64,000 nt of DNA from Novosphingobium sp. G106. GTDB lineage: Bacteria; Pseudomonadota; Alphaproteobacteria; Sphingomonadales; Sphingomonadaceae. Location of the stretch: NCBI RefSeq assembly GCF_019075875.1, contig NZ_JAHOOZ010000001.1, positions 4,840,001 through 4,904,000 on the forward strand, given 5' to 3'. The notes below the pieces were generated by a model. The model made no database searches and was not told where the DNA came from. It saw only the letters and a program-made list of their open reading frames with translations. Both the position numbers and the translations under genes were made by a program. This document shows positions 34,922 to 42,962 of the stretch, piece after piece. Within the stretch, counting starts at the first letter, position 1, and each line of letters starts with the position of its first letter.

Positions 34922-36124
34922 GTGAAATTCTTCACCGCCGTAGACCGTTACATCTTCCGGCTCGTGCTGATGCCGATGCTTGCGGTCTTCGTGATCGCGG
35001 CTTCGCTGCTGATTCTCGACAAGATGCTCAAGCTGTTCGACTTCGTCGCAGCCGAAGGCGGGCCGGTCAGCATCGTGTTCAAGATGCTCGCCAACATGAT
35101 GCCCGAATATGCCAGCCTTGCGATCCCGCTGGGGCTGATGCTGGGCGTGCTCTTCGCCTTCCGCAAGCTCGCGACCTCGAGCGAGCTCGACGTGATGCGC
35201 GCGGTCGGGCTGTCCTACACCCGGCTGATGCGCGTGCCCTACATGATCGCGCTTGTGCTCGTCGGGGTGAATTTCCTCAACGTTGGCTATCTCCAGCCGT
35301 TGTCGCGCTACTATTATGAGCAGCTCAATTTCGAGCTCCGCTCGGGCGCGCTGGGCGCGGCGATCAAGGTCGGCGAGTTCACCACCTTGCAGGACAAGAT
35401 GGCGCTGCGCGTCGAGCAGAGCCGCGACGAGGGCCGCCAGCTCATCGGCATCTTTGCGCGCATTGCCAATGCCAAGGGCCAGGTCATGTCGATCTCGGCG
35501 CGCGAGGGGCGGTTCCTCGCACTCAAGGGGCAGCCCGACACGATTATCCTGCGGCTCGTCCAGGGTCAGATTGTCCAGGAGGTGCCGAACGAGACCCCGC
35601 GCGTGCTCACCTTCACCCGGCATGACCTGCCGATAGACCTGCCGGCGATCGAGAAGTTCCGCGCCCGCGGCGATGCCGACCGCGAATACATCCTGCCCGA
35701 ATTGCTGCGCATCGGCTGGAACGACAACCTGTCCGAGGACGTCCGCGTCAAGAGCCAGGCGAGCTTCAATTACCGCATGGTCGAAGTGGTCATGATGCTG
35801 CTCGTGCCTTTGCTCGGGCTGGCGCTGGCGATTCCGCCCAAGCGCTCGACCTCGGCGCTCGGCGTCTTCGTCTCGGTGGTGATGGTGACGGTCTATCACA
35901 AGATCAACGAATATGGGCAGCAGGTGGCCTCGCTCGGCCGGATCGATCCGACGCTGGCACTCTGGGGGCCCTTCGTGCTCTTCGCGCTGCTTATCTTCTG
36001 GATGTACTGGCGCGTCGCCTATGTCCCCGGCGGCCAGGCGATCGGCTGGCTCGAGACGGCCTCGTCGATGGTCGGCAAGCGTATCCGCGCGCTGATCAAG
36101 CGCCGCGCGCGGCAGCCGGCCTGA
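34922..36124 (+). CDS. lptF: LPS-export ABC transporter permease LptF
   Basis: A 400-residue inner-membrane permease of the LptB2FG complex, which extracts lipopolysaccharide (or, in sphingomonads without LPS, probably glycosphingolipid) from the inner membrane. Three N-terminal helices (about 14-34, 60-80, 100-120) and three C-terminal helices (about 285-390) surround a periplasmic beta-jellyroll, the YjgP/YjgQ layout. Starts at GTG 34922. lptG starts 9 bases after the stop, forming an operon. Confidence 0.93.
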   Translation: MKFFTAVDRYIFRLVLMPMLAVFVIAASLLILDKMLKLFDFVAAEGGPVSIVFKMLANMMPEYASLAIPLGLMLGVLFAFRKLATSSELDVMRAVGLSYTRLMRVPYMIALVLVGVNFLNVGYLQPLSRYYYEQLNFELRSGALGAAIKVGEFTTLQDKMALRVEQSRDEGRQLIGIFARIANAKGQVMSISAREGRFLALKGQPDTIILRLVQGQIVQEVPNETPRVLTFTRHDLPIDLPAIEKFRARGDADREYILPELLRIGWNDNLSEDVRVKSQASFNYRMVEVVMMLLVPLLGLALAIPPKRSTSALGVFVSVVMVTVYHKINEYGQQVASLGRIDPTLALWGPFVLFALLIFWMYWRVAYVPGGQAIGWLETASSMVGKRIRALIKRRARQPA

Positions 36125-36133
36125 GGGGACTAG

Positions 36134-37231
36134 ATGCAGCTCGAATTCTTTCCTTCGCGGACACTGACGCTCTACCTCGCCCGGCTATTCATCACCCGCG
36201 TCGTCGGCGTGCTGCTGATGCTCGTGCTCATCCTGCAGATGCTCGACCTGCTGACCGAGAGCGGCAAGATCCTCGCGTACCAGGGCAATGGCCAGGCACA
36301 GCTGTGGACCTATGTGACCCTGCGCGCGCCGCAACTGATCGCGCGCTTCCTGCCCTATTCGGTGCTGCTGGCGACGATCCTCACGCTGTTCACGCTGAAC
36401 CAGAACAGCGAGGTGATCTCGATGAAGGCGGCGGGGCTTTCGGCGCACCAGGTGCTCGCGCCGCTGTTCCTGACCGCGATCGTCGTGGCCGTGGTCAGTT
36501 TCACTTTCAACGAGCGCGTCGTCACCCATGCCACCGGAAGGCTCAAGGTCTGGCAGGATGCCAGCTATGGTCCGCTACCCCAGGATTCGGGGGTGCGCAG
36601 TAACGTCTACCTGCGCGACGGCGACAATATCCTGATGGCTGCGACGGTGACCGGCACGGGCAATGCCATGGCGATGCAGGGGGTGAGCTGGTACCGGCGC
36701 GATGCCCAGGGCATGGTGACTGAGCAACTGCGCAGCCCGCATGCGACTTTCTCCAATCCGGGCTGGCGGCTTGAGTCGCCTGTGCGGTTCGACGTGAAGA
36801 GCACCGAGACGGAGCAATTGGACTCGCTGGTGATCGCCAAGGATGTCGAGCCCAACCAGGTCACGATCAGTTCGGTCGACGCGGACTCGCAAAGCATCTT
36901 CGAACTGACGCGCTCGATTGCCGATCTGCAGGCCGCGGGCCGCCGTACCACCGAACTCGAGGGCAAGTGGTGGCACAAGATCTCCGGTCCGCTGTCCTCG
37001 GTCCTGATGCCGCTGCTGGGGGCGATGGCGGCGTTCGGGTTGGCCCGGTCGGGCCAGGTTCTGATCCGCGCGATCATCGGCATGGCGCTGGGTTTTACCT
37101 ATTTCGTCATCGACAACGCCGCCTTGGCCATGGGCAATTTCGGCGGTTATCCTCCGCTGGTGGCGGCTTGGGCGCCTTTTCTGCTCTTTGCGTTCATCGG
37201 CGAGACAGTGCTGATCCGTACAGAAGAATAG
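36134..37231 (+). CDS. lptG: LPS-export ABC transporter permease LptG
   Basis: A 365-residue YjgP/YjgQ-family partner of LptF with the same topology: helices near 15-40, 65-85 and 100-120, the periplasmic domain (ARRDAQGMVTEQLRSPHATF), and helices 280-355 with GLARSGQVLIRAIIGMALGF. An AGGGGA Shine-Dalgarno precedes the ATG. The later genes, a fatty acid hydroxylase and a GNAT protein, follow on the same strand. Confidence 0.93.
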   Translation: MQLEFFPSRTLTLYLARLFITRVVGVLLMLVLILQMLDLLTESGKILAYQGNGQAQLWTYVTLRAPQLIARFLPYSVLLATILTLFTLNQNSEVISMKAAGLSAHQVLAPLFLTAIVVAVVSFTFNERVVTHATGRLKVWQDASYGPLPQDSGVRSNVYLRDGDNILMAATVTGTGNAMAMQGVSWYRRDAQGMVTEQLRSPHATFSNPGWRLESPVRFDVKSTETEQLDSLVIAKDVEPNQVTISSVDADSQSIFELTRSIADLQAAGRRTTELEGKWWHKISGPLSSVLMPLLGAMAAFGLARSGQVLIRAIIGMALGFTYFVIDNAALAMGNFGGYPPLVAAWAPFLLFAFIGETVLIRTEE

Positions 37232-37359
37232 CATGCGCGCTGCGCTTTCCACGCCGCATTGCCGCCGCAAAGTTGCGCTTATGGCGCTGCCTCCCCAAGT
37301 CTGGTAAGGCGCCGCGCACAAGGGCGGTTTGCCAATGCCGGCCCATAGGAAGTCTATAC

Positions 37360-38163
37360 GTGTCGCAGACCACTGCCAAAGTTTCCGGCGATGAAAGCCA
37401 CCTGCCGTTCTGGAAGCGGTCGCACTACCTCGACCGCATGACGATGCGCGATCTGGTTACGGCCTATTTCCAGCACTACACGATCGTTGCCTACCTTGCG
37501 GTGACGGCGGCCTGCGTGGTCGGCTTCGCCTTCTTTCCGGCAAACCTGTGGCAGACCGGCCTCTCGGTCCTGGCCGCGCTGTTCGTCTATCCGCTGGTCT
37601 GGCACCTGCTGCACCAGTACGTCCTGCACGGGCAGTGGATGTACAAGCTGCCCTGGTTGTCGGCGACGTGGAAGCGGATCCACTACGATCACCACCAGGA
37701 TCCCAACCACCTCGAAGTGCTGTTCGGCGCGCTGCATACGACCTTGCCGACGATCGCGATCGCGACGCTGCCGGTCGGCTGGCTGATCGGTGGCACGGGC
37801 GGGGCGCTGGCGGCTTTCGCGACGGGCATCCTGACCACCTGCTATTACGAGTTCATGCACTGCATCCAGCACCTCTCGTTCAAGCCGAAGTGGAAGTGGG
37901 TGCAGTTCATGAAGCAGCGCCACAACGAGCATCACTACTTCGACGAGGACGGCAACTACGGCATCACCAACTATGCCTGGGACCGCCTGCTCGGCACCTA
38001 TTACGAGAAGAAGGATCGCCCGACGCGCAGCCCGACGGTGTTCAACCTCGGCTATGACGAGGAAGTGGCGAAAACCTATCCGTGGGTGAAGCAGCTTTCG
38101 GGCGGCATCGCCAGCGGTCACCCCCGGCGCCGGGCGATGGCGACGGACAACGCAGAAGCCTGA
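37360..38163 (+). CDS. Sterol desaturase/fatty acid hydroxylase superfamily protein
   Basis: A 267-residue di-iron membrane enzyme. Histidine clusters HLLHQYVLH (about 81-89), HYDHHQ (about 106-111), HCIQH (about 166-170) and HNEHHYF (about 187-192) match the eight-histidine pattern of the superfamily, with hydrophobic helices between. It probably hydroxylates a lipid acyl chain or related molecule. GTG 37360 is the best start, with AGGAAG before it and the frame continuing from lptG upstream lacking family sequence. Beside lptFG it may modify outer-membrane glycolipids (inference). Confidence 0.85.
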   Translation: MSQTTAKVSGDESHLPFWKRSHYLDRMTMRDLVTAYFQHYTIVAYLAVTAACVVGFAFFPANLWQTGLSVLAALFVYPLVWHLLHQYVLHGQWMYKLPWLSATWKRIHYDHHQDPNHLEVLFGALHTTLPTIAIATLPVGWLIGGTGGALAAFATGILTTCYYEFMHCIQHLSFKPKWKWVQFMKQRHNEHHYFDEDGNYGITNYAWDRLLGTYYEKKDRPTRSPTVFNLGYDEEVAKTYPWVKQLSGGIASGHPRRRAMATDNAEA

Positions 38164-38200
38164 CCTGGCATCGAACCGGGACGTTGGGGGATATTTCAGC

Positions 38201-39352
38201 ATGAGCGACATCAGGGTCACCGCGGTGGCCACCAAGGCCGATCGCAAGGCCTTCATCGATCTGCCCTACCGCCTCAATGCGAGCGACCCGCACTGGGTGC
38301 CGCCGCTCAAGGCCGATGTCGACGAACTGTTGAACCCCAAGAAGAACCCGTTCTTCGAACATGCCGAAGTGCAGCTGTTTCTCGCGCGCCGCGCCGGCCA
38401 GGTGGTCGGGCGGATCTCGGCGCATATGGACAAGCTTGCCTGGACGCTGCCGCCCGAGCAGGGGATGGGGCCGGGCACGGGCAACTGGGGCATGTTCGAC
38501 GCCGAGGACGAGGCGGTCGCTGCCGCGCTCATCGCGGCTGCCGAGGACTGGCTCCGCGCCAAGGGCATGACCCGCGTCCTTGCACCGCTCAGCCTGTCGA
38601 TCTGGGACGAGCCAGGATTGCTGGTGAAGGGTTTCGACCACGATCCTGTGATCATGATGGGCCACAATTCGCCGCGTTATCAGGCCTGGTTCGAGGGACG
38701 CGGCTATACGCCGGCCAAGACGCTGCTGACCTACGACCTGCAGGTCGACAAGCCGTTCCCGCCGCTGATCGAGCGTATCGTCGCATCGGGCGAGAAGAAC
38801 CCGCGCATCCGTATCCGCGAGGCTGACAAGTCACGCTTCAAGGAAGAGGCGGATCTGGTCTTCGACATCCTCAACGATGCCTGGTCGACCAACTGGGGTT
38901 TCGTGCCGATCACCGACAGCGAAGTGCGCTATGTCTCGAAGAAGATGGCGCCGGTGGTCTATCCCGATCTCTTGCGTATCGCCGAACTCGACGGCGAGCC
39001 GGTGGCCTTCATGCTGACCTTCCCGGACATGAACCGGGTGATCAAGCCGTTCAAAGGCAATCTTTTCCCGTTCAATTTCATCAAGCTGCTGGCCTGGGTA
39101 AGAAAGCCGAAGAGCCCGCGGATGCGGGTGCCGCTGATGGGCGTGCGCAAGCATCTGCAAAGCTCGCGCATGGCCAGCCAGCTCGCTTTTATGATGATCG
39201 AGTACATCAGGCGATCCGCGGTCAAGAACAACGGCGCTCAGACCGCGGAGATCGGTTGGATTCTCGACGACAACCAGGGCATGCGGTCGGTCGCCGACGC
39301 GATCGACAGCAAGGTCAACCGCGAATACGTGATCTACGAAAAGCCGCTCTGA
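38201..39352 (+). CDS. GNAT-like acyltransferase family protein
   Basis: A 383-residue conserved bacterial protein with GNAT-fold N- and C-terminal regions; the N-terminal part includes ADRKAFIDLPYRLN and NPFFEHAEVQLFLARRAGQVVGRI, a typical GNAT strand, and the C-terminal part RESEVRYVSKKMAP-like segments up to IGWILDDNQGMRSVADAIDSK. The acceptor is unknown. It is co-directional with the hydroxylase (37-base gap) and its lone TGA is 4 bases before the convergent lipoprotein stop. Related proteins are annotated only as N-acetyltransferases. Confidence 0.6.
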   Translation: MSDIRVTAVATKADRKAFIDLPYRLNASDPHWVPPLKADVDELLNPKKNPFFEHAEVQLFLARRAGQVVGRISAHMDKLAWTLPPEQGMGPGTGNWGMFDAEDEAVAAALIAAAEDWLRAKGMTRVLAPLSLSIWDEPGLLVKGFDHDPVIMMGHNSPRYQAWFEGRGYTPAKTLLTYDLQVDKPFPPLIERIVASGEKNPRIRIREADKSRFKEEADLVFDILNDAWSTNWGFVPITDSEVRYVSKKMAPVVYPDLLRIAELDGEPVAFMLTFPDMNRVIKPFKGNLFPFNFIKLLAWVRKPKSPRMRVPLMGVRKHLQSSRMASQLAFMMIEYIRRSAVKNNGAQTAEIGWILDDNQGMRSVADAIDSKVNREYVIYEKPL

Positions 39353-39355
39353 GCC

Positions 39356-39700
39356 TTACTGGGCGGGCTTGGCCGTAGGCGTGGGGGCAGCCGCAGCTAC
39401 CGGTGAGGGCGCTGCGGCGGGCGCTTCGGCGGCCTCGCTGGCCGCTTCACTGGCTTCGCCCGACGCGACGCCGTGGGTGCTCTTCTTCCCCGGCTGACCG
39501 CTCGATATCGCTTCCGGCGCGAGCGGCGGCTGCGAGCGGACCGTGTCGAGCGGCAGCATCGAGTCGCTGACGGATCCCTGCAGGATCTCCCCTTGCGCCG
39601 TACCCGCCTCGGCGGGCTTCTTCTCGCCCTTGCAGGCGGCAAGCGCGAGCGACGAGGCGGCAAGGGCGGCGAGCGCGGCAAGACGCGGGATCGAGTTCAT
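39356..39700 (-). CDS. Small lipoprotein, Ala/Pro-rich
   Basis: A 114-residue protein with a lipoprotein signal: [18 protein letters not shown] ends in the lipobox LAAC, Cys at about residue 22. The rest is Ala/Ser/Glu/Pro-rich and low in order, without a known domain. Its start ATG overlaps the lipB stop by 4 bases (ATGA), so the two are translationally coupled. Function unknown. Confidence 0.75.
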   Translation of the reverse strand: MNSIPRLAALAALAASSLALAACKGEKKPAEAGTAQGEILQGSVSDSMLPLDTVRSQPPLAPEAISSGQPGKKSTHGVASGEASEAASEAAEAPAAAPSPVAAAAPTPTAKPAQ

Positions 39701-40389
39701 GCAGCAGCCTCATTCTCGAACGACAGTGGGGGGCAGGGCTTGTCGAGCGCTGCGAGGAAAGTGCCGGCCTCGGCCAGCATGGCCCGGTCCCAGGTTGCCT
39801 GATCGACCGTCAGGCCGAGCCGGGCGAGGCTGGTGACGCCATATTCGGCGATGCCGCAGGGCACGATGCCGGCGAAGTGCGACAGATCCGGCGACAGGTT
39901 CACTGCGAAGCCGTGCATCGTCACCCATTTGCGGATGCGCACTCCGATCGCGCCGATCTTGGCCTCGCGCCCATCGATGTCGATCGTCCAGATGCCGATG
40001 CGGCCGTCGCGGCGGAAGCTCTCGACCCCGAAGCCTGCCAGAGTGGCGATGACCCAGCCTTCGAGCGCATGGACGAAGCCGCGCGCGTCGCGCGAGCGGC
40101 GCTTGAGATCGAGCAGGACATAGCCGATCCGCTGGCCCGGCCCATGGTAGGTATAACGCCCGCCGCGGCCGGCCGAGACCACCTCGAAGCGCGGATCGAG
40201 CAGTTCGGGTGCGGCGGCACTCGTGCCGGCGGTATAGACGGGGGGATGCTCCAGCAGCCAGATCAGCTCGCGTGCGGTGCCTTCGGCGATCGCCGCGTTG
40301 CGCGCTGTCATTTCGTCCAGCGCCGCGCGATAGGGCACGAGGGCGCTGTCGATGCGCAGTTCGATATCGCCGGGAAGCTCAGCAGTCAT
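39697..40389 (-). CDS. lipB: Lipoyl(octanoyl) transferase LipB
   Basis: A 230-residue protein that transfers octanoate from ACP to lipoyl domains. Motifs: [20 protein letters not shown] with R-Y-T-x-H-G-P-G-Q, the catalytic Lys in [20 protein letters not shown] and the Cys in IVPCGI. ATG 40389 gives a standard length; the open frame further upstream has no LipB similarity. No lipA is nearby. Confidence 0.93.
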   Translation of the reverse strand: MTAELPGDIELRIDSALVPYRAALDEMTARNAAIAEGTARELIWLLEHPPVYTAGTSAAAPELLDPRFEVVSAGRGGRYTYHGPGQRIGYVLLDLKRRSRDARGFVHALEGWVIATLAGFGVESFRRDGRIGIWTIDIDGREAKIGAIGVRIRKWVTMHGFAVNLSPDLSHFAGIVPCGIAEYGVTSLARLGLTVDQATWDRAMLAEAGTFLAALDKPCPPLSFENEAAA

Positions 40390-40459
40390 CGTGCGTTGCG
40401 TGGCGGCATTTGCTCCGGTTATCAAGGGGGCGCCTGCAAGCGATGGGCGCGAAAGGGAA

Positions 40460-41269
40460 ATGATGAAGTTCGACGGCAATCTCGTCTGGAAGCAGGCCAC
40501 CGCCACGATGGCGGTCCATCGCGACCTCGTGCTCGCTTTGGCGGGGGTGTTCTTCTTCCTGCCCAGCTTCGCGCTGATCATGCTGATCAAGCAGCCGCAG
40601 ATGGCGCCAGGCGGCACGCCCGAGCAGATGATGAAAGTGCTCGAGCCCTTCTTCGCCAGTGCGGCGCCGTGGTTCCTCCTCGCCTCGATCATCCAGTCGG
40701 TGGGCCAGGTGACGCTGCTCCAGCTGTTCGGTAGCGCCGGGCGTTCCACCGTGGGTCAGGCGCTGCGTGCCGGGCTCAGCGCGCTGCCCACCTATATCGC
40801 GATGCAACTGATCACCGGCTTCCTGATGACGATGGTGCTGTTCCTCGTCGTCGGCATCGCCAGCCTGATCAGCCCGGTGCTGGGCGTCGCGCTCGGTATC
40901 TATGCGGCCTGCCAGGCCTTTGGTCGGTTCGTCGCCGGCGGCGCGGTGGTGGTGCTGGAGCGCGAGAAGAATCCGTTTGCCGCGTTGTTGGAAGCTGTGG
41001 CGCTGTCGCGCGGCAACGGTTTCCGCATCGGCAATTTCCTGTTCCTGCTGGCGACCGCGACCTTTTTCCTGCTGATGGTGCTGACCTTCCTCGTCGGCAT
41101 TGCCGCCGCCCTGGCGCTAGGCGAAGGACGCACGGCGGACATCGTCGCAGGCTTCTTTTCAAGCGTGGCCACCGCTGTTGCGGTTTCCTATTTCGCCGCG
41201 ATCATCGTCGCGATCTATCGCCAGTTGCGCGGGAATTCGCCGGAGCAGGCCGGCAGGCCTTTCGACTGA
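40460..41269 (+). CDS. Integral membrane protein, unknown family
   Basis: A 269-residue protein with about six transmembrane helices (roughly 20-40, 65-85, 105-130, 135-155, 185-215 and 230-255). It resembles glycerophosphodiester phosphodiesterase membrane-domain and DUF975-like proteins in topology but shows no catalytic motif. ATG 40460 ([15 protein letters not shown]) follows AAAGGGAA. Divergent from lipB and convergent with a methyltransferase gene. Confidence 0.7.
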   Translation: MMKFDGNLVWKQATATMAVHRDLVLALAGVFFFLPSFALIMLIKQPQMAPGGTPEQMMKVLEPFFASAAPWFLLASIIQSVGQVTLLQLFGSAGRSTVGQALRAGLSALPTYIAMQLITGFLMTMVLFLVVGIASLISPVLGVALGIYAACQAFGRFVAGGAVVVLEREKNPFAALLEAVALSRGNGFRIGNFLFLLATATFFLLMVLTFLVGIAAALALGEGRTADIVAGFFSSVATAVAVSYFAAIIVAIYRQLRGNSPEQAGRPFD

Positions 41270-41299
41270 GCGCCCCAGCGCCAGGCCCGGCCGAACGAC

Positions 41300-41941
41300 T
41301 CAGTCGTCCGCCGGTTCGTCCTTCCAGCCCCAGAACAGGAAGGCCGGCGGCACGTTCCAGAACTCCATGGCATTGTCGATGCGCTTGAAGTGGCGCTCCA
41401 TGAAGGCGCGCGCCCGGGCGGTGAACTGGTAGACGAGGAAAGCCCCGCCCGGCCGCAGCACGCGCCAGGTGGCCGAGGCGATAGCCGGGCCGACGCCGTC
41501 GGGCAGCGTCGAGAAGGGCAGGCCCGAGAGCACGTAGTCGGCATGGTCGTGGCCGTGCGACAGGACGATATCCTCTACGTCGGCGGCCGAACCGTGCACG
41601 GCGACGAAGCGGCTGTCGGAGATCGTCCGGCGCAGATAGTCGATGAACAGCGGATTGGTGTCGATCACGATCAGCATGCCGTCGCGGCGCAGCCGGTCGA
41701 GCACCGGGCGGCAGAACGTGCCGACGCCGGGGCCATATTCGACGAAGAGCTTGCACTCGTCCCAGTTCACCGGCCCGAGCATCTTGGTGATCGTCCGGTC
41801 GGACGACGGCACGATCGAGCCCACCATCACCGGATTGCGCACGAAGCCTTCGAGGAAAACACCCCAGGGGCCGAACATCCGCTTGATCCGGCGCTTGAAC
41901 TTCTGGGGCAACGCCTCTTCGGCAAGCTGTCTTGTCGTCAT
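41300..41941 (-). CDS. SAM-dependent methyltransferase (phospholipid N-methyltransferase-like)
   Basis: A 213-residue class I methyltransferase. Motif I is FVEYGPGVGTFCRP (about 65-78), and the following regions GMLIVIDTNPLFI and DYVLSGLPFST fit the SAM fold. The E-Y-G-P-G-x-G-x-F pattern and FLEGFVRNPVMVGSIVPSS beginning resemble phosphatidylethanolamine N-methyltransferase and related rRNA-like enzymes. Product uncertain. Convergent with the membrane protein gene, 30 bases apart. Confidence 0.72.
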   Translation of the reverse strand: MTTRQLAEEALPQKFKRRIKRMFGPWGVFLEGFVRNPVMVGSIVPSSDRTITKMLGPVNWDECKLFVEYGPGVGTFCRPVLDRLRRDGMLIVIDTNPLFIDYLRRTISDSRFVAVHGSAADVEDIVLSHGHDHADYVLSGLPFSTLPDGVGPAIASATWRVLRPGGAFLVYQFTARARAFMERHFKRIDNAMEFWNVPPAFLFWGWKDEPADD

Positions 41942-42037
41942 GCTGGCGTGGTGCCCTACGTGATTATTGGCAGTTTTGTGGCAGTGGCGAGCGGTATCCC
42001 GATTTGGCCGGGCATTGCAAGCGGAGCCGTTGCTTAG

Positions 42038-42382
42038 TCAGAGAATTTCCCGAACCTTGTCCTGGGGGCGGCACAGGCGCGCACCTTTGTCCGTCTCGAC
42101 AAGCGGGCGTTCGATCAGCTTGGGCTCGGCCGCCATCGCGGCCAGAACCGCGGCGTCGCCGGCCTGCGGCAGGCCGCGCTCCTCGGCATCGGTGCCCTTG
42201 AGGCGCAGGCCCTGGGCGGGGGTGATGCCGGCATCGCGATAGAGCTGCGCGAGCTTGTCGGCGCTCGGCGGGTTCTTGAGATATTCGACGACGGTGACTT
42301 CGACGCCGGGCATGTCGTGCAGGATCTCGAGCGTCTTGCGCGAGGTGCCGCAGCCGGGGTTATGCCAGATGGTCGCTTTCAT
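42038..42382 (-). CDS. arsC: Arsenate reductase (glutaredoxin-type) ArsC
   Basis: A 114-residue ArsC/YffB-family thioredoxin-fold protein. The catalytic Cys is in NPGCGTSRKTLEIL (about residue 11), followed by VTVVEYLKNPPS and the C-terminal GARLCRPQDKVREIL. It reduces arsenate with glutathione/glutaredoxin; a Spx/YffB-like role cannot be ruled out without other ars genes nearby. Start overlaps the stop of the [2Fe-2S] subunit gene by 4 bases. Confidence 0.85.
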   Translation of the reverse strand: MKATIWHNPGCGTSRKTLEILHDMPGVEVTVVEYLKNPPSADKLAQLYRDAGITPAQGLRLKGTDAEERGLPQAGDAAVLAAMAAEPKLIERPLVETDKGARLCRPQDKVREIL

Positions 42383-42930
42383 CGGTCGGTCTCCTTGTTC
42401 GGTGTAAGCGCAGGCACCGTGCGGTGCGCCGCTGCTGAAGTAATGCCGGAGACGGGCGCCGCGGTCAGTGCTTCCATCCCACGCGCTACGCGGCCGGCGC
42501 GCTGGATCGCGCGGATCAGCCGCGGATAGACGCCGCAGCGGCAGAGGTTGGTGATTGCGCCCTTGATGTCGGCATCGCTGGGATCGGCATTGCGCGCCAG
42601 CAGCGCGGCGGCGGCCATGACGATGCCCGGCGTGCAGAAGCCGCACTGGATTGCCTGCTCGGCCACCAGCGCCTGCTGCACGGGATGCGAGCGGTCGGCC
42701 GAAAGGCCTTCGATCGTGGTGACGACGCGCCCCTCGGCTTCGGCCAGCGACATCAGGCAGGACCGCGTCGCCTCGCCGTCGACCAGCACCGTGCAGGCGC
42801 CGCAGTCGCCGACGCCGCAGCCGTATTTCGTGCCTGTGAGGTTGGCGGCATCGCGCAGCGCCCAGAGCAGCGGCGTCTGCGGATCCATGCGGAACTCGAC
42901 CGGACGCGTGTTGACGGTTAGCGCTGCCAT
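42379..42930 (-). CDS. [2Fe-2S]-binding small subunit of a xanthine-oxidase-family dehydrogenase (IorA/CoxS-like)
   Basis: A 183-residue electron-transfer subunit. The plant-type cluster ligands are in GCGVGDCGACTVLVDG (about 38-53) and the second cluster in CGFCTPG and CRCGVY (about 96-132). The family normally forms a complex with a molybdopterin subunit, as in isoquinoline 1-oxidoreductase or carbon monoxide dehydrogenase. No such subunit gene is adjacent; the neighbours are arsC and a TonB receptor. The C-terminal 30 residues are a Thr/Ala-rich extension without a clear domain. Confidence 0.87.
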   Translation of the reverse strand: MAALTVNTRPVEFRMDPQTPLLWALRDAANLTGTKYGCGVGDCGACTVLVDGEATRSCLMSLAEAEGRVVTTIEGLSADRSHPVQQALVAEQAIQCGFCTPGIVMAAAALLARNADPSDADIKGAITNLCRCGVYPRLIRAIQRAGRVARGMEALTAAPVSGITSAAAHRTVPALTPNKETDR

Positions 42931-42962
42931 AAGGTCCCCTTAGCGCCTCGAAACGGCGGTTG

